From contig NZ_JAQJZJ010000002.1 in assembly GCF_027988105.1 (NCBI RefSeq), positions 1-64,000 of the forward strand: a DNA stretch of 64,000 nucleotides. The letters are read 5' to 3'. The notes beneath the pieces were generated by a model. That model was not told the origin of the DNA, searched no databases, and worked only from the letters and a program-made list of their open reading frames with translations. This document shows, in pieces, positions 8,654-19,485 of the stretch (its first letter is position 1; every line of letters begins with the position of its first letter). The translations under genes were made by a program, and so were the position numbers. The DNA is from Pseudomonas aestuarii. Lineage in GTDB: Bacteria > Pseudomonadota > Gammaproteobacteria > Pseudomonadales > Pseudomonadaceae.

Positions 8654-9491
8654 CGATAACCGTTTGGGCCTCATTGAGGGCGACACCGTCTATGACGTCT
8701 CCCAAGCGATGCGCATTTTGTCGCCCGCCTGTTATCCGTTTCCGCGCCATGACGTTCTGATCGCTAACCTGACCGAACTACGGCCCGAAATATCGCAGGC
8801 CAAGAGAAACGCAGCCGTCTTCAAATTAAGCGATGTTGAGCTGCTTAGCCCTGTCGGTAACCCCGGGAAGATAGTGGCTGCGCCGGTCAACTATCAGGCT
8901 CACCTTGATGAAGCTATCGCAGACACGGAGACGTTCACACGCGCCAATGTCCGTAAAATTCAGGAGACGGGCCTCTTCCTGAAAGCCACCAGCTCGCTGA
9001 TCGGTGTCAGTAAGCCGATCGTGATTAATCTTCCAGAGCGCCGCACCGATCATGAAATCGAGTTGGTCGCTGTTATCGGCAAACGCGCCAAGGATGTGAA
9101 AGCAAAAGACGCATTAGCCTACGTTGCCGGATACTGCATTGGCCTGGACATTACGATTCGAGGGCCTGAAGAGCGAAGCTTGCGCAAGTCTCTGGACACT
9201 TACTCGGTGCTGGGGCCATGGCTTGTGACTGCTGATGAGCTGAGCGACCCACAGGGCTTGGAGTTGCTGCTTCAGGTCAACGGTGAGAAACGTCAGCATG
9301 CCAATACACGGGATTTGATCATGAACGTGGCGCAGTTGATCGAATTCGCCTCAACCTATTACACGCTTGAACCGGGTGACTTGCTGTACACCGGCACGCC
9401 CGAAGGTGTGGGCCCCATCGTTCACGGTGATCAGATCAAAGCGCGAATTGAAGGGATTGGTGAAATCGTTGTGGAGGTCGTGTCGCCATGA
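8634..9491 (+). CDS. hbzF: Maleylpyruvate hydrolase, FAH family
   Basis: Fumarylacetoacetate-hydrolase fold protein of 285 aa. Acidic metal ligands are visible in DHEIELVAVIG and GLDITIR, and YTGTPEGVGP near the C terminus is the family's conserved loop. In gentisate clusters such proteins hydrolyse maleylpyruvate or fumarylpyruvate. No maleylpyruvate isomerase (glutathione-dependent or DinB-type) is present and a LeuCD-like hydratase is, so direct hydrolysis of maleylpyruvate to maleate and pyruvate, as by HbzF, is the better reading. It overlaps both neighbours. Confidence 0.78.
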   Translation: MKICLFNDNRLGLIEGDTVYDVSQAMRILSPACYPFPRHDVLIANLTELRPEISQAKRNAAVFKLSDVELLSPVGNPGKIVAAPVNYQAHLDEAIADTETFTRANVRKIQETGLFLKATSSLIGVSKPIVINLPERRTDHEIELVAVIGKRAKDVKAKDALAYVAGYCIGLDITIRGPEERSLRKSLDTYSVLGPWLVTADELSDPQGLELLLQVNGEKRQHANTRDLIMNVAQLIEFASTYYTLEPGDLLYTGTPEGVGPIVHGDQIKARIEGIGEIVVEVVSP

Positions 9492-10663
9492 GCCTACAAG
9501 ATCCAATTGTAATCATTGGAGGGGGCATTGGCGGTCTGGCAGCAGCGCTGGCCCTCTCACTCAAGGGCTTCAAAACGCTCTTGATCGAACAGGCCGAGGA
9601 GTTTCGCGAAGTTGGCGCGGGGATCCAAGTGGGCCCTAATGGATTTCGCGTGCTGGAGACGCTCGGCGTTGCCGATCAGGTACGTGAACTGACCGTGTTA
9701 CCCGATGATTTAATCTTCATGGACAGTGTCAGCGCTGAGGTGGTTACAACCATCCCGACAGGCGCTGCGTTTCAGGATCGCTTCAAGTATCCCTACGCCT
9801 TGGTGCATCGTGCGGATCTGCATTCGGTTCTTCTCGCGGCTTGTCGCGAGTCCGCTGATGTCGAATTCAGGATCGCCACAAAAGTGGTGGGCTACGAAGA
9901 TAATGGCCTGTCCGTGCGCGTGACCACCGACCAAGGTGAAACCATTCAGGGCAGCGCACTGATTGGCGCAGATGGACTGTGGTCGAAAGTCAGAGAGAAA
10001 ATTGTCGGTGACGGTGCGCCTGTGGTCTCTGGGCACATTGCGTACCGGGCGGTGTTGCCCATTGAGGACGTTCCGCTCGAGTTTCGTCGCAACTCGATGA
10101 TTCTTTGGGGGGGGCCAAAGTCGCACCTGGTCCAGTACCCGCTTCGAGGTGGAAAACTGTTCAACCTGGTCGCAGTCTTCCACAGCGACCGCTATGTAGA
10201 GGGCTGGAACACAGAGGGCGACCCTGAAGAGTTACGCCGCCGGTTTACCGGCACGTGTGACACCGTACAAACGCTCCTGTCTAAAATTGAAAGCTGGCGG
10301 ATGTGGGTACTGTGCGACCGTGAACCGGTGAAGAACTGGAGTGAGGGACGCACCACACTCCTGGGCGATGCAGCGCACCCCATGTTGCAATACCTTGCAC
10401 AGGGGGCGTGTATGGCGATGGAAGATGGCGTCGTACTCGCACAGGAAATCGAAAAGTGTCAGGGGGATCTTGAGTCGGCTTTCAAAGCCTATCAAGCTCG
10501 CCGATACCTTCGCACTGGCCGCTGTCAGGTCATGGCACGTGTTCATGGTGAGTTCTACCATGCCGAAGGTGTGGCTGCCGAACTACGTAATGGCATGCTC
10601 GCCGCGCGCACCCCTGAACAAGCGTATGCCGGTCTCTCCTGGTTATATGACGCGGTAATTTAG
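9488..10663 (+). CDS. FAD monooxygenase, 3-hydroxybenzoate 6-hydroxylase-like
   Basis: Single-component flavoprotein hydroxylase of 391 aa. It shows the Rossmann GGGIGGLAAALAL motif at the N terminus, the GADGLWSKVRE 'DG' motif in mid-protein and LLGDAAHPMLQYLAQGACMA, the FAD-ribityl GD motif. Members of this branch include 3-hydroxybenzoate 6-hydroxylase and salicylate 1/5-hydroxylases; last in an operon with gentisate dioxygenase, it should make gentisate with NADH and O2. ATGA overlap with the hydrolase gene. A GACGATCA/TGATCGTC inverted repeat (10674-10718) follows but is no clear terminator. Confidence 0.85.
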   Translation: MSLQDPIVIIGGGIGGLAAALALSLKGFKTLLIEQAEEFREVGAGIQVGPNGFRVLETLGVADQVRELTVLPDDLIFMDSVSAEVVTTIPTGAAFQDRFKYPYALVHRADLHSVLLAACRESADVEFRIATKVVGYEDNGLSVRVTTDQGETIQGSALIGADGLWSKVREKIVGDGAPVVSGHIAYRAVLPIEDVPLEFRRNSMILWGGPKSHLVQYPLRGGKLFNLVAVFHSDRYVEGWNTEGDPEELRRRFTGTCDTVQTLLSKIESWRMWVLCDREPVKNWSEGRTTLLGDAAHPMLQYLAQGACMAMEDGVVLAQEIEKCQGDLESAFKAYQARRYLRTGRCQVMARVHGEFYHAEGVAAELRNGMLAARTPEQAYAGLSWLYDAVI

Positions 10664-10780
10664 AACATCCAGTGACGATCATTTATTCAACGGTGCTCAC
10701 GTCGCCGGGTTGATCGTCGCTTTCAGCTGAAAGCAATGATCATTTTATAAAATTAAAAAAACGGTGAAATCGTGAATACC

Positions 10781-11241
10781 ATGAGTTACGCATCACTCGT
10801 GGTCACCTTCAAGCTGGTGGTACTGCAACCAAAAAGCCGCGGCTAGGTGCGAGTGGCCAATTCGAACCCCACGTCAACGCCACTGATCAACCCGAACTTC
10901 ATCGGCCATGAGTACGACTTGAAAGTAGCCGTCGAGTCAGTCAAGGCCATGCGTAACGTCCTGACTCAGGATTCGCTGGCGCCGATGATCGACGAAGAAG
11001 TCTGGCCGGGCCGTGACGTGCAATCTGATGAGCAGATTGGCGAATAGGTCAAGCGCGTCGCCACCACCATGTGGCACCCGGTGGGCAAGGACGAGGGTGC
11101 GGTAGCGGATGGTCGCATGCGTGTCAGGGCGTGGAACACCTGCACGTCATCGACGCCTCGATCATGCCCAACATCACCAGCGGCAACACTAACGGCCCTA
11201 CCCAGGCGCTGACGCTACATGCAGCCAAAATGTTCTGCTAG
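10781..11241 (+). pseudogene. GMC oxidoreductase C-terminal fragment, decayed
   Basis: The translation matches the C-terminal part of choline/alcohol dehydrogenases of the GMC family: LQPKSRG, then NPTSTPLINPNF, WHPVG (the active-site His region) and VIDASIMPNITSGNTNGPTQ. It contains at least two in-frame stops (after KSRG, and TAG at 11045-11047) and a frameshift near 11125 in the segment that should read MRVQGVEHLHV. Only the last 150 or so codons remain. It probably oxidised a benzylic alcohol, feeding the aldehyde dehydrogenase just downstream. Confidence 0.85.
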
Positions 11242-11299
11242 GACTACTTTCTATGACCGACGTATGCGTCACGCACATATTCTGAACCCGAAGAGGTGA

Positions 11300-12634
<1,335 letters not shown>

Positions 12635-12658
12635 AACGAGGTAAAAGAGGCGCTTTTG

Positions 12659-12687
12659 GAAAAATGCCCTGCGATAGGGGCATTTTT
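12659..12687 (+). terminator. Rho-independent terminator
   Basis: Stem AAAATGCCC / GGGGCATTTT with loop TGCGATA and a run of T, 24 bp after the aldehyde dehydrogenase stop. The A-rich left flank would make it work also for the convergent gene ending at 12719. Confidence 0.85.
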
Positions 12688-12718
12688 CGTTTGCTACCGG
12701 TACTTGCTAATACCGACT

Positions 12719-14194
12719 TTAAAACGGATAAGCGCGACGCTTGTGTTGAACCGAGATCCAGTGATCGCTGGTCAATTCAGCGATGATCCAATCGCTATTG
12801 AATCGCCCGATGCCACTGTTTTTCTCGCCGCCGAACATGTTGTTCGGATCATCGTTCACCGAGATGTCATTGATGTGCGTCATGCCGGCCTCGATTTGCT
12901 GCGCAAAGCGTAAGCCTCGGCCTTCGTCTTTGGTGAATACCGCCGAAGAGAGCCCAAACTCTGTCTGGTTCGCCAGCTCAAGTGCATGAGCTTCGTCGCG
13001 GGCAGTGATGATCGGTGCCACCGGGCAAAACTGCTCGGCCTGGGCCAGGTGGCTCATGTTGTCCACATTCACGAAGACGTGCGGTGGTAAAACCTGACCC
13101 ATTGCCGCGCCACCCAACAGCATCTCGATACCTTCGGCTTTAGCCGCTTCGATCCGGGCAACTGCGCCTTCCAACTGGCGACGGTTGATCAGCGGACCAA
13201 TGACTGTATCTGCAAGGTCAGGGTCACCGACCTTAAGCTGACGGACGCGCTCTACAAAAGCTTCGACGAAATCCTTTTGCAACGAGGCGTCGACGATAAT
13301 TCGGTTACTGCTCATGCAGATTTGGCCTTGGTGCAGGAAGCGCCCCACTACGGCGGCGTGCACCGCCAGATCCAGGTCCGCATCATCAAGCACCACGCAG
13401 GGAGCATTCCCACCCAACTCCAACCCGACTCGTTTGAGTGTCGGGCCTGTGACTGCCAACGCGCCAATGTGCCGCCCGACCCGAGTCGATCCCGTGAAAG
13501 AGATGAATTTGGGGATCGGGTGCAGGGTAAAGGCATCACCCAAATCAGCCACGTCGCCCACAACCACGTTCAAAACTCCCGGTGGAAAACCGGCCTCCTC
13601 GTAGATTTTCGCCAACAACAAACCGCCGGTCACCGGCGTATCGTCGGCAGGCTTTACGACGACGGTGTTGCCGAGTGCCAGTGCCGGTGCGATCGACCGA
13701 TTGGAAAGGTGCATTGGCCAGTTCCAGGGACTGATCACCCCAACCACACCCAGTGGTTTGCGGTAGACGCGGCTTTCCTTATCAGGGATGTCGATCGGCA
13801 GAATGCGGCCGACGACTCTCGAAGGCATGGCTGCTGATGTGATCATGGTCGAACGCACAGCCGACCATTCAATCTCGGCTTTGGTGCGCGTACTGCCTGA
13901 CTCACGAATCAACCAGTCGACAATTTCTTCATGCCTGGCGTCCAGCACGCGAACGGCTTGCATGAACAACGCTGCGCGCTCATTAGGTAACGTCTTTGCC
14001 CATGCTTTTTGCGCGGTCTCTGCCGCCCGGTAGGCGTCGTCGAGGTCGCCAGCATCACCTAGCGAAAGTTCGGTCAGCAGCGCATTGTCATAAGGGTTGC
14101 GATTTTCCAGGACCTTACGCGTACTTCCGGAGCGCCAGGCGCCCGCGATGTATTGGCCAGTAAAGTTTTGCCACGGTGATGGGCGGTCAGACAT
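12719..14194 (-). CDS. Aldehyde dehydrogenase, benzaldehyde/vanillin type
   Basis: Full-length (491 aa) aldehyde dehydrogenase: GVISPWNWPMHLSNRS, FISFTGSTRVGR, the Glu in [10 protein letters not shown], the Cys in [11 protein letters not shown], and C-terminal [14 protein letters not shown]. This branch oxidises aromatic aldehydes such as vanillin and benzaldehyde. It is a clear paralogue of the frameshifted gene at 22047-23520 (shared [14 protein letters not shown] and GGEKNSG segments), so it may now supply that activity. It is transcribed with the FUSC exporter gene 18 bp upstream. Confidence 0.9.
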   Translation of the reverse strand: MSDRPSPWQNFTGQYIAGAWRSGSTRKVLENRNPYDNALLTELSLGDAGDLDDAYRAAETAQKAWAKTLPNERAALFMQAVRVLDARHEEIVDWLIRESGSTRTKAEIEWSAVRSTMITSAAMPSRVVGRILPIDIPDKESRVYRKPLGVVGVISPWNWPMHLSNRSIAPALALGNTVVVKPADDTPVTGGLLLAKIYEEAGFPPGVLNVVVGDVADLGDAFTLHPIPKFISFTGSTRVGRHIGALAVTGPTLKRVGLELGGNAPCVVLDDADLDLAVHAAVVGRFLHQGQICMSSNRIIVDASLQKDFVEAFVERVRQLKVGDPDLADTVIGPLINRRQLEGAVARIEAAKAEGIEMLLGGAAMGQVLPPHVFVNVDNMSHLAQAEQFCPVAPIITARDEAHALELANQTEFGLSSAVFTKDEGRGLRFAQQIEAGMTHINDISVNDDPNNMFGGEKNSGIGRFNSDWIIAELTSDHWISVQHKRRAYPF

Positions 14195-14212
14195 GGGTAT
14201 TCTCCAGTTGAT

Positions 14213-16009
14213 TCAAAGTAGGTCAGCGCCAGTTTTCGTCTTGTTTTCCAGCTTGGTAGTCGCGAGAGTTGCCAAATGCTGGTGCAGTGCACGGCTGTGA
14301 TGTTCATCGGTTCGGTGGTAAGCGAAAAGCTGAGCAATTGCTGCGCGTTCAAACGCAGCAATGAGCAGTGGAGAAGCCTTTTTTTCCAGGCTGATCAGCC
14401 TTGTCAGAAGATCCCTGACTTGATCATAAATTCGTGCCTGCGCAGGTGAGGCAGGGGCATCCAACATCCTCAGTGTGAGCTGTGCGATGCGCTTGTACAG
14501 GCGTTTACGCTGGGAGCCAGGCGATGAAGGAACAAGCCATCGGTAGGTCAGCACGGCGGTGAACACCCCACCAAGAATCGCCAACATCTGCAACAAGGTA
14601 TGTTCGAAGGATGTGTCCACATGCAATCCAGGTTGAGCGATTAACAAAAAGGTCATGTTCAGGTCGATGGCCAATTTTGCTGTGCCAGGGCGAGCCATGA
14701 GCAACGCTCCTATTATCAAAAATGGGGCGATAACCAAGGCCAGTCCCCACACTGTTCCCACCTCGGGCAACAGCCAGAAGCGGCAGATCACGCCAAGAAC
14801 TGCTCCAGCGCTCGAGCCAATCAGTACACCTTTTAGCGCCGCATTGGCGTGGCTATGGCTGGAGAACAAAGAGGCGAACAACACGGCCGTCATCACCATC
14901 ATTGGTCCGTCTGACCAATCCAAACCCCACCACACTGCGGTGGCTATGCACATCGCGATCAAGGGTCTGGACGCGGCCAGGCAGGTAGCGCGCCAGTCGC
15001 GCTGTTTAATTAATTGCAACGCTTCACTGAGAGGCGTTTCGCAAGCATTAAACGCTGCAAAAACGCCCTGTAGTTTTTCAACGAATAGCATTCCAACGGG
15101 TAGGTTTTCAGCGTGTTTGTGCACTTCGTTGCTCACGGCTTGCACCGTTGCAGCCGCCGACTTTGCTTGAATTCCTATTGGCAGATCAGAAGAAAATCGA
15201 AGCGTGCCGCCAACATCGAAGTGGCTACTTACGAGCAAATCAACAATCGCACCCAGCGCGTCGCGAGTGCGACGGACGCGCAAACGCATCGTTCGAGAAC
15301 CTGCAACGATTTCATCCAAATAAAGGTCAAGTGACGCTATTTCCTGTAATAACGCACTTAAGCTTTTCGCATCGTGGTTAGTGCCTACCTCCAGTCTTTT
15401 TAGGCTGTAGCAAACACTGGCTACAACCAGTGCCTGGAGTCGGTTGTGAAAGGATTCTGGAGACGCAGACTTGCCTGTAAACGCCCATGAAAAACAAGCT
15501 GAAGCCAACACTCCGATGACAGTGCAATAGATTCTGCCAAGGGCAAGGCCTACATCCAGCACGGGGTCCAGCACACCAAACAGCGCGACAATCGCTGCCG
15601 TATACCCTGCCAGCACAAAGCCGTAATTTCGAAAATGCCGGAATTGGTGTCCAACCCCGGCGCACACCGCGATCCAGCCTGCCAAGGCGAGCATGAGCCA
15701 AACGTGTTGATCAAATAATACCGTCAGCAAAAGCCCGCCAGCCAAGGCACCGACCACCGTACCGATCAGGCGTGCGCCAATGCGTTCAATCAGTAGGCCT
15801 CGCGTGGGTTGGGCCACAAGCCAGACAGTCATCGCGGCCCACCAGGGATGGTGCAGCTCTAATGCTTGTGCGATGACCAGCGCCAAGAGGGCCGCCGAGG
15901 TCGTGTGCAGACTGAAAGTCAGCGCTGACCGAGAGGGCCACTGAAGCCAGGCCCCCGTGCGAAGCCGGCCTATCAAGCGACGGCATAATTGAGTTATCCA
16001 CTTATTCAT
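14213..16009 (-). CDS. FUSC-family aromatic acid exporter
   Basis: Inner-membrane protein of 598 aa with two hydrophobic halves (about residues 35-170 and 345-490) separated by soluble helical regions, as in the FUSC/YccS/AaeB family. HHPWWAAMTVWLVAQP is the conserved first block and its repeat-half counterpart is GPMMVMTAVLFASLF. These proteins export aromatic carboxylates and relieve acid overload. No AaeA-type membrane fusion partner is present. It is in one operon with the aldehyde dehydrogenase downstream. Confidence 0.85.
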   Translation of the reverse strand: MNKWITQLCRRLIGRLRTGAWLQWPSRSALTFSLHTTSAALLALVIAQALELHHPWWAAMTVWLVAQPTRGLLIERIGARLIGTVVGALAGGLLLTVLFDQHVWLMLALAGWIAVCAGVGHQFRHFRNYGFVLAGYTAAIVALFGVLDPVLDVGLALGRIYCTVIGVLASACFSWAFTGKSASPESFHNRLQALVVASVCYSLKRLEVGTNHDAKSLSALLQEIASLDLYLDEIVAGSRTMRLRVRRTRDALGAIVDLLVSSHFDVGGTLRFSSDLPIGIQAKSAAATVQAVSNEVHKHAENLPVGMLFVEKLQGVFAAFNACETPLSEALQLIKQRDWRATCLAASRPLIAMCIATAVWWGLDWSDGPMMVMTAVLFASLFSSHSHANAALKGVLIGSSAGAVLGVICRFWLLPEVGTVWGLALVIAPFLIIGALLMARPGTAKLAIDLNMTFLLIAQPGLHVDTSFEHTLLQMLAILGGVFTAVLTYRWLVPSSPGSQRKRLYKRIAQLTLRMLDAPASPAQARIYDQVRDLLTRLISLEKKASPLLIAAFERAAIAQLFAYHRTDEHHSRALHQHLATLATTKLENKTKTGADLL

Positions 16010-16226
16010 TGATGACCTTACAACCCGCAGCAGGCTGGGTTAACTCAGTCGAGAAGGCTCTCATCACCCGGGTACATACCGGGTACGCCCTACGCACCAT
16101 GAAAAACATTGAGTCACCTGAAGCCTGAATTGGAAAAATTTGAGTTACACCGCGTTGAACGCAACGAATGGCTGTTGCCACATCTTCCAGTGGTTGATTT
16201 TCCGAGCCGATAGTTGCCTGCGCCAT
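16002..16226 (-). CDS. Small leader protein coupled to FUSC gene
   Basis: A 74-codon frame starting ATG GCG CAG, with a good ribosome site (AAGGTGAGG) close upstream, and ending 8 nt inside the FUSC gene (its TAA lies within the ATGAATAAG start region). No domain is recognised. The arrangement suggests a translated leader coupled to the exporter. It could also be chance; nothing but position and the ribosome site supports it. It is not AaeX (DUF1656), which is a membrane peptide. Confidence 0.4.
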   Translation of the reverse strand: MAQATIGSENQPLEDVATAIRCVQRGVTQIFPIQASGDSMFFMVRRAYPVCTRVMRAFSTELTQPAAGCKVINE

Positions 16227-16400
16227 GCCTCACCTTCCCCCTCACATTCCAACAGTGCCGAGGACAGCCAAAATACCATATTTCCTACAATTTGGGATTA
16301 TGGTTAGTTTTTCCTTTACAGGATTTTTGCTTAGTAATAGATTTGACCTCAGTCAGGGCACCTTCCCACCCAGACAATAAAAACAATATGAGGTACGTTC

Positions 16401-17762
16401 ATGCACACTCCTACGCCCAGCAATATCCTCTGCGACATAGTGGACGATCGCCCTGTCAGCCGGTTGCAATGGGAGGTGCTCGCCCTCTGCGTATTGGTTG
16501 CAGTGCTTGACGGATTCGACACCCAGATCGTCGGATTTCTGGTGACTGCCATGGCGTCAACCTTAAACGTGGCGCCACAAGCCTTGGCCCCGGTTTTTGC
16601 GGCGGGTCTATTTGGTTTGATGCTCGGCGCGCTGCTGCTGGCCCCTATGGCGGACCGCTTGGGGCGCAAGAAAATCCTGGTGTTGTCGATCCTGCTGTTC
16701 GGCACATTCGCGTTACTGACCGCATTTGTTAACAGCGTTTCGCAACTGATCGTCGTGCGCTTCCTGACCGGCATAGGCCTCGGCGGGGCAATCCCCAACC
16801 TCGTGGCGCTGATTTCTGAATACAGCCCACGGCGTTACTCGCGCAGTGCCGTCACGCTGCTGTTCTGTGGCATGCCACTCGGTGCCATGTTGGCTGGCTT
16901 AACGGTCGACCAACTCCTCGCCACCTGGGGATGGGAAAACCTTTTCCTGATCGGTGGCGCGCTGCCCTTCTTGGTCGCCGGCGTCGTAGTATTGCGCCTT
17001 CCAGAGTCGGTTGAGTTCCTCAGTCGCAAACCCGGCAGTCGCCCTGCTCTCAGCGCTATCATCAAGCGGCTCGCACCCGACCTCGCAGAACTGCCCGCCA
17101 GCCTTGCGCACCTGCGCCAACAGGCAACCTCCTCGACTTCCCTGAGCCGTCTTTTCACAGATGGCATGTGGCGCCGCACCCTGCTGCTTTGGCTGCCGTA
17201 TGCCATGAACTTGCTGATTTTGTACTTCATCATGAGCTGGATCCCGACGCTGCTGGTCGCAGCCCATGCACCGTTGAGTATGGGAATACGCGCCATCATT
17301 CTCTTCAGCCTGGGGGGCGTGATCGGCTCAGTCATACAAGGCTGGCTAATGAACCGCTGGGGCGCAGTCAACGTGCTGACCGTCGAGTTTGTGGGTTACT
17401 TGACTATCGTCTTGGCGCTCAGCCAAATGCCTATCTCACTTTATTCGCTTTTTCCCGCGATGTTGGTACTGGGCATTTTGGTGCAGGGCGCGCAGGCAGG
17501 TCTTAACGCTTTGGCCGCTGAGTTGTACCCGCAGGAAATACGCTCCACAGGCATCGGCTGGGCACTAGGCGTTGGGCGAGTGGGTTCCATTACAGGGCCC
17601 GTTTGCGGCGGTTTGATGCTGGCTGCCGGCTGGATTTTGACAGAAATCCTCAGCGCAGCATTGATCCCGGGAGTCATCGCGCTGACGGCGATTACCTTGC
17701 TGCGACTTGACCCCGCAAACAAGCAACAACCAACACCCTCCCAGTCCGCTCCTCATCATTGA
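16401..17762 (+). CDS. Aromatic acid:H+ symporter, MFS (second cluster)
   Basis: Protein of 453 aa with twelve membrane segments. DGFDTQIVGFLVTAM in the first helix is the AAHS DGxD motif and MADRLGRKKILVL the MFS loop signature. It heads the second aromatic operon, divergent from the FUSC exporter gene with about 170 bp of A+T-rich intergenic DNA in which I see no confident promoter. Substrate is presumably the ring acid metabolised by the downstream hydroxylase and extradiol dioxygenase. Confidence 0.88.
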   Translation: MHTPTPSNILCDIVDDRPVSRLQWEVLALCVLVAVLDGFDTQIVGFLVTAMASTLNVAPQALAPVFAAGLFGLMLGALLLAPMADRLGRKKILVLSILLFGTFALLTAFVNSVSQLIVVRFLTGIGLGGAIPNLVALISEYSPRRYSRSAVTLLFCGMPLGAMLAGLTVDQLLATWGWENLFLIGGALPFLVAGVVVLRLPESVEFLSRKPGSRPALSAIIKRLAPDLAELPASLAHLRQQATSSTSLSRLFTDGMWRRTLLLWLPYAMNLLILYFIMSWIPTLLVAAHAPLSMGIRAIILFSLGGVIGSVIQGWLMNRWGAVNVLTVEFVGYLTIVLALSQMPISLYSLFPAMLVLGILVQGAQAGLNALAAELYPQEIRSTGIGWALGVGRVGSITGPVCGGLMLAAGWILTEILSAALIPGVIALTAITLLRLDPANKQQPTPSQSAPHH

Positions 17763-17781
17763 TGTAACCAGAGGCATACCC

Positions 17782-18633
17782 ATGAAAATCGCAAGCTTCG
17801 TTTACCAGAACCGTCCCACGTACGGCATTGTTGAAGGTGACCACGTCATTGACCTGGAATCGCTCAAGTCACACCTGGGTGCAGACCTCAAGGAAGCCAT
17901 CACGCGCAATCGACTGAGCGAGCTGGGGCCTGATGCGCTGAAAGACCTGCCCCGCCTGGCATTGAGTGAAATCACCTTTCTGCCGGTTATTGCCAACCCC
18001 GGCAAGGTGCTCTGCATCGGGATCAACTACGCCACGCATGTGCGCGAGACTGGCCGAGACATGCCGACCTACCCGATGATTTTCACCCGCTTTGCGGACA
18101 GCCAGACGGCACACCTGCAGCCCATCGTTCGCCCCACCGTTTCCCACAAGCTCGACTTTGAAGGTGAACTGGCAGTGGTGATCGGCAAGACCGCTCGCCA
18201 CGTAAAACCGGAGGACGCCTTGGACTACGTCGCCGGTTATGCCTGCTACAACGACGGCAGCGTGCGTGATTGGCAGAAGCACACCATCCAATTTGTTCCA
18301 GGCAAAAACTTCCCGGCTACCGGTGGGTTTGGCCCATGGCTGGTTACCAGCGATGAAATCGTCGACCCGCAGGACCTTGAACTCACGACCCGCCTAAACG
18401 GCGAAGTGATGCAACACACCCGTACCAGCGACATGATTTTCGATGTGCGCAAGTTGATTGAATATTGCACCGCGTTCACTGAACTGGCCCCTGGCGACGT
18501 CATCGTCAGCGGCACAACCGGTGGTGTTGGCGCATTCCGCGAGCCCCCGGTCTGGATGAAGCCGGGTGATATCGTCGAAATCGAAATCGAGCGCATTGGT
18601 ATCCTGCGCAACAGTATTGTAGACGAGCGCTGA
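17782..18633 (+). CDS. FAH-family hydrolase
   Basis: Protein of 283 aa. It keeps the Fe/Mg-binding acidic cluster (DFEGELAVVIGK, ACYNDGSVRDWQ), the GKNFPATGGFGPWLV segment and the SGTTGGVGAFREPP loop of 2-hydroxyhepta-diene-dioate isomerase / acylpyruvase enzymes. I chose the ATG at 17782 (AGAGG upstream) rather than an overlapping upstream start, since homologues begin MKIASFV. It should cleave the C-C bond of the ring-fission product made by the dioxygenase at 21156. Confidence 0.82.
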   Translation: MKIASFVYQNRPTYGIVEGDHVIDLESLKSHLGADLKEAITRNRLSELGPDALKDLPRLALSEITFLPVIANPGKVLCIGINYATHVRETGRDMPTYPMIFTRFADSQTAHLQPIVRPTVSHKLDFEGELAVVIGKTARHVKPEDALDYVAGYACYNDGSVRDWQKHTIQFVPGKNFPATGGFGPWLVTSDEIVDPQDLELTTRLNGEVMQHTRTSDMIFDVRKLIEYCTAFTELAPGDVIVSGTTGGVGAFREPPVWMKPGDIVEIEIERIGILRNSIVDER

Positions 18634-18634
18634 C

Positions 18635-19456
18635 ATGCAAAGACCGTTTGATTCTGAAGAAAGCACCGAGCACCTGGCTGACAGCAGAGGCTCCAGCCTG
18701 GAGCGGATGCTACGAATCCTAGACCTGTTCACCGAACACCATCCGATTTGGACGGTCGATGGCATGAGCAGTGCGATGGGGTTCACACGCTCCACAGCCT
18801 ACCGCTACGTACGCGAACTGGCTGAGGCCAACTTGCTGTTTCAAGTAGAGGCCGGTCGCTATGCACTCGGCGCCAGGATCATTACCTGGGATCGCCAACT
18901 GCGCGTAAGCGACCCGTTGGTACGCGCTGCGCACACTCTGGAGTCCAGTTTTCCGCAGTGGGGTGCCGAGCAAGTGTGGCTGGTGTGTCGGCTGTTCAAG
19001 GATCAAGTGGTCTGCGTTCATCAAACCGGCAACCTCTCGAATCAGGTGAGCTATTCGCGAGGTTCGCCAAGACCGTTGTTCATGGGGGCCACCTCCAAAG
19101 CAATCCTCGCCAACATGGGCTCGCGACACCAGAGCCAACTGTTTCTGGAAAACCCGAGTGATGTCGAGTCCAGCAACCTGGGCAAGACGTGGGAGCAGTT
19201 CCGACGTTCGCTCCAGCGCTTGCGCCGCCAGGGATATGTGCTGAGCACCAGCGAAGTGGATGCTGACGTCTTCGGCCTGGCGGCGCCCATATTCGATTGC
19301 GAGGGCAAGGTTGTGGGCAGCATCAGCTGCGTACGCCCTGCCTCGCAACGCGACAGCGAACAGGATGAAGTGCAAGGCCAGCAGATCCTCACCCTTGCCG
19401 ACAATCTTTCACAACTCATGACCGCGCTGGCGCACAGACCAGAAGTACTGGACTAA
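18635..19456 (+). CDS. IclR-family regulator (second cluster)
   Basis: Protein of 273 aa with N-terminal winged HTH (RMLRILDLFTEHHP, STAYRYVRELAEANLL) and C-terminal IclR effector domain (VFGLAAPIFDCEGKVVGSIS). It starts 1 nt after the hydrolase stop and lies inside the operon it presumably controls. It shares the unusual LGARIITWDRQLRVSDPL / GPAIIALDRKMRVGDPM block with the IclR protein at 5183, so the two regulators belong to one subgroup associated with aromatic catabolism. Confidence 0.87.
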   Translation: MQRPFDSEESTEHLADSRGSSLERMLRILDLFTEHHPIWTVDGMSSAMGFTRSTAYRYVRELAEANLLFQVEAGRYALGARIITWDRQLRVSDPLVRAAHTLESSFPQWGAEQVWLVCRLFKDQVVCVHQTGNLSNQVSYSRGSPRPLFMGATSKAILANMGSRHQSQLFLENPSDVESSNLGKTWEQFRRSLQRLRRQGYVLSTSEVDADVFGLAAPIFDCEGKVVGSISCVRPASQRDSEQDEVQGQQILTLADNLSQLMTALAHRPEVLD

Positions 19457-19485
19457 CCAGCAACGCGGTCAACGAGGGAATAAAA

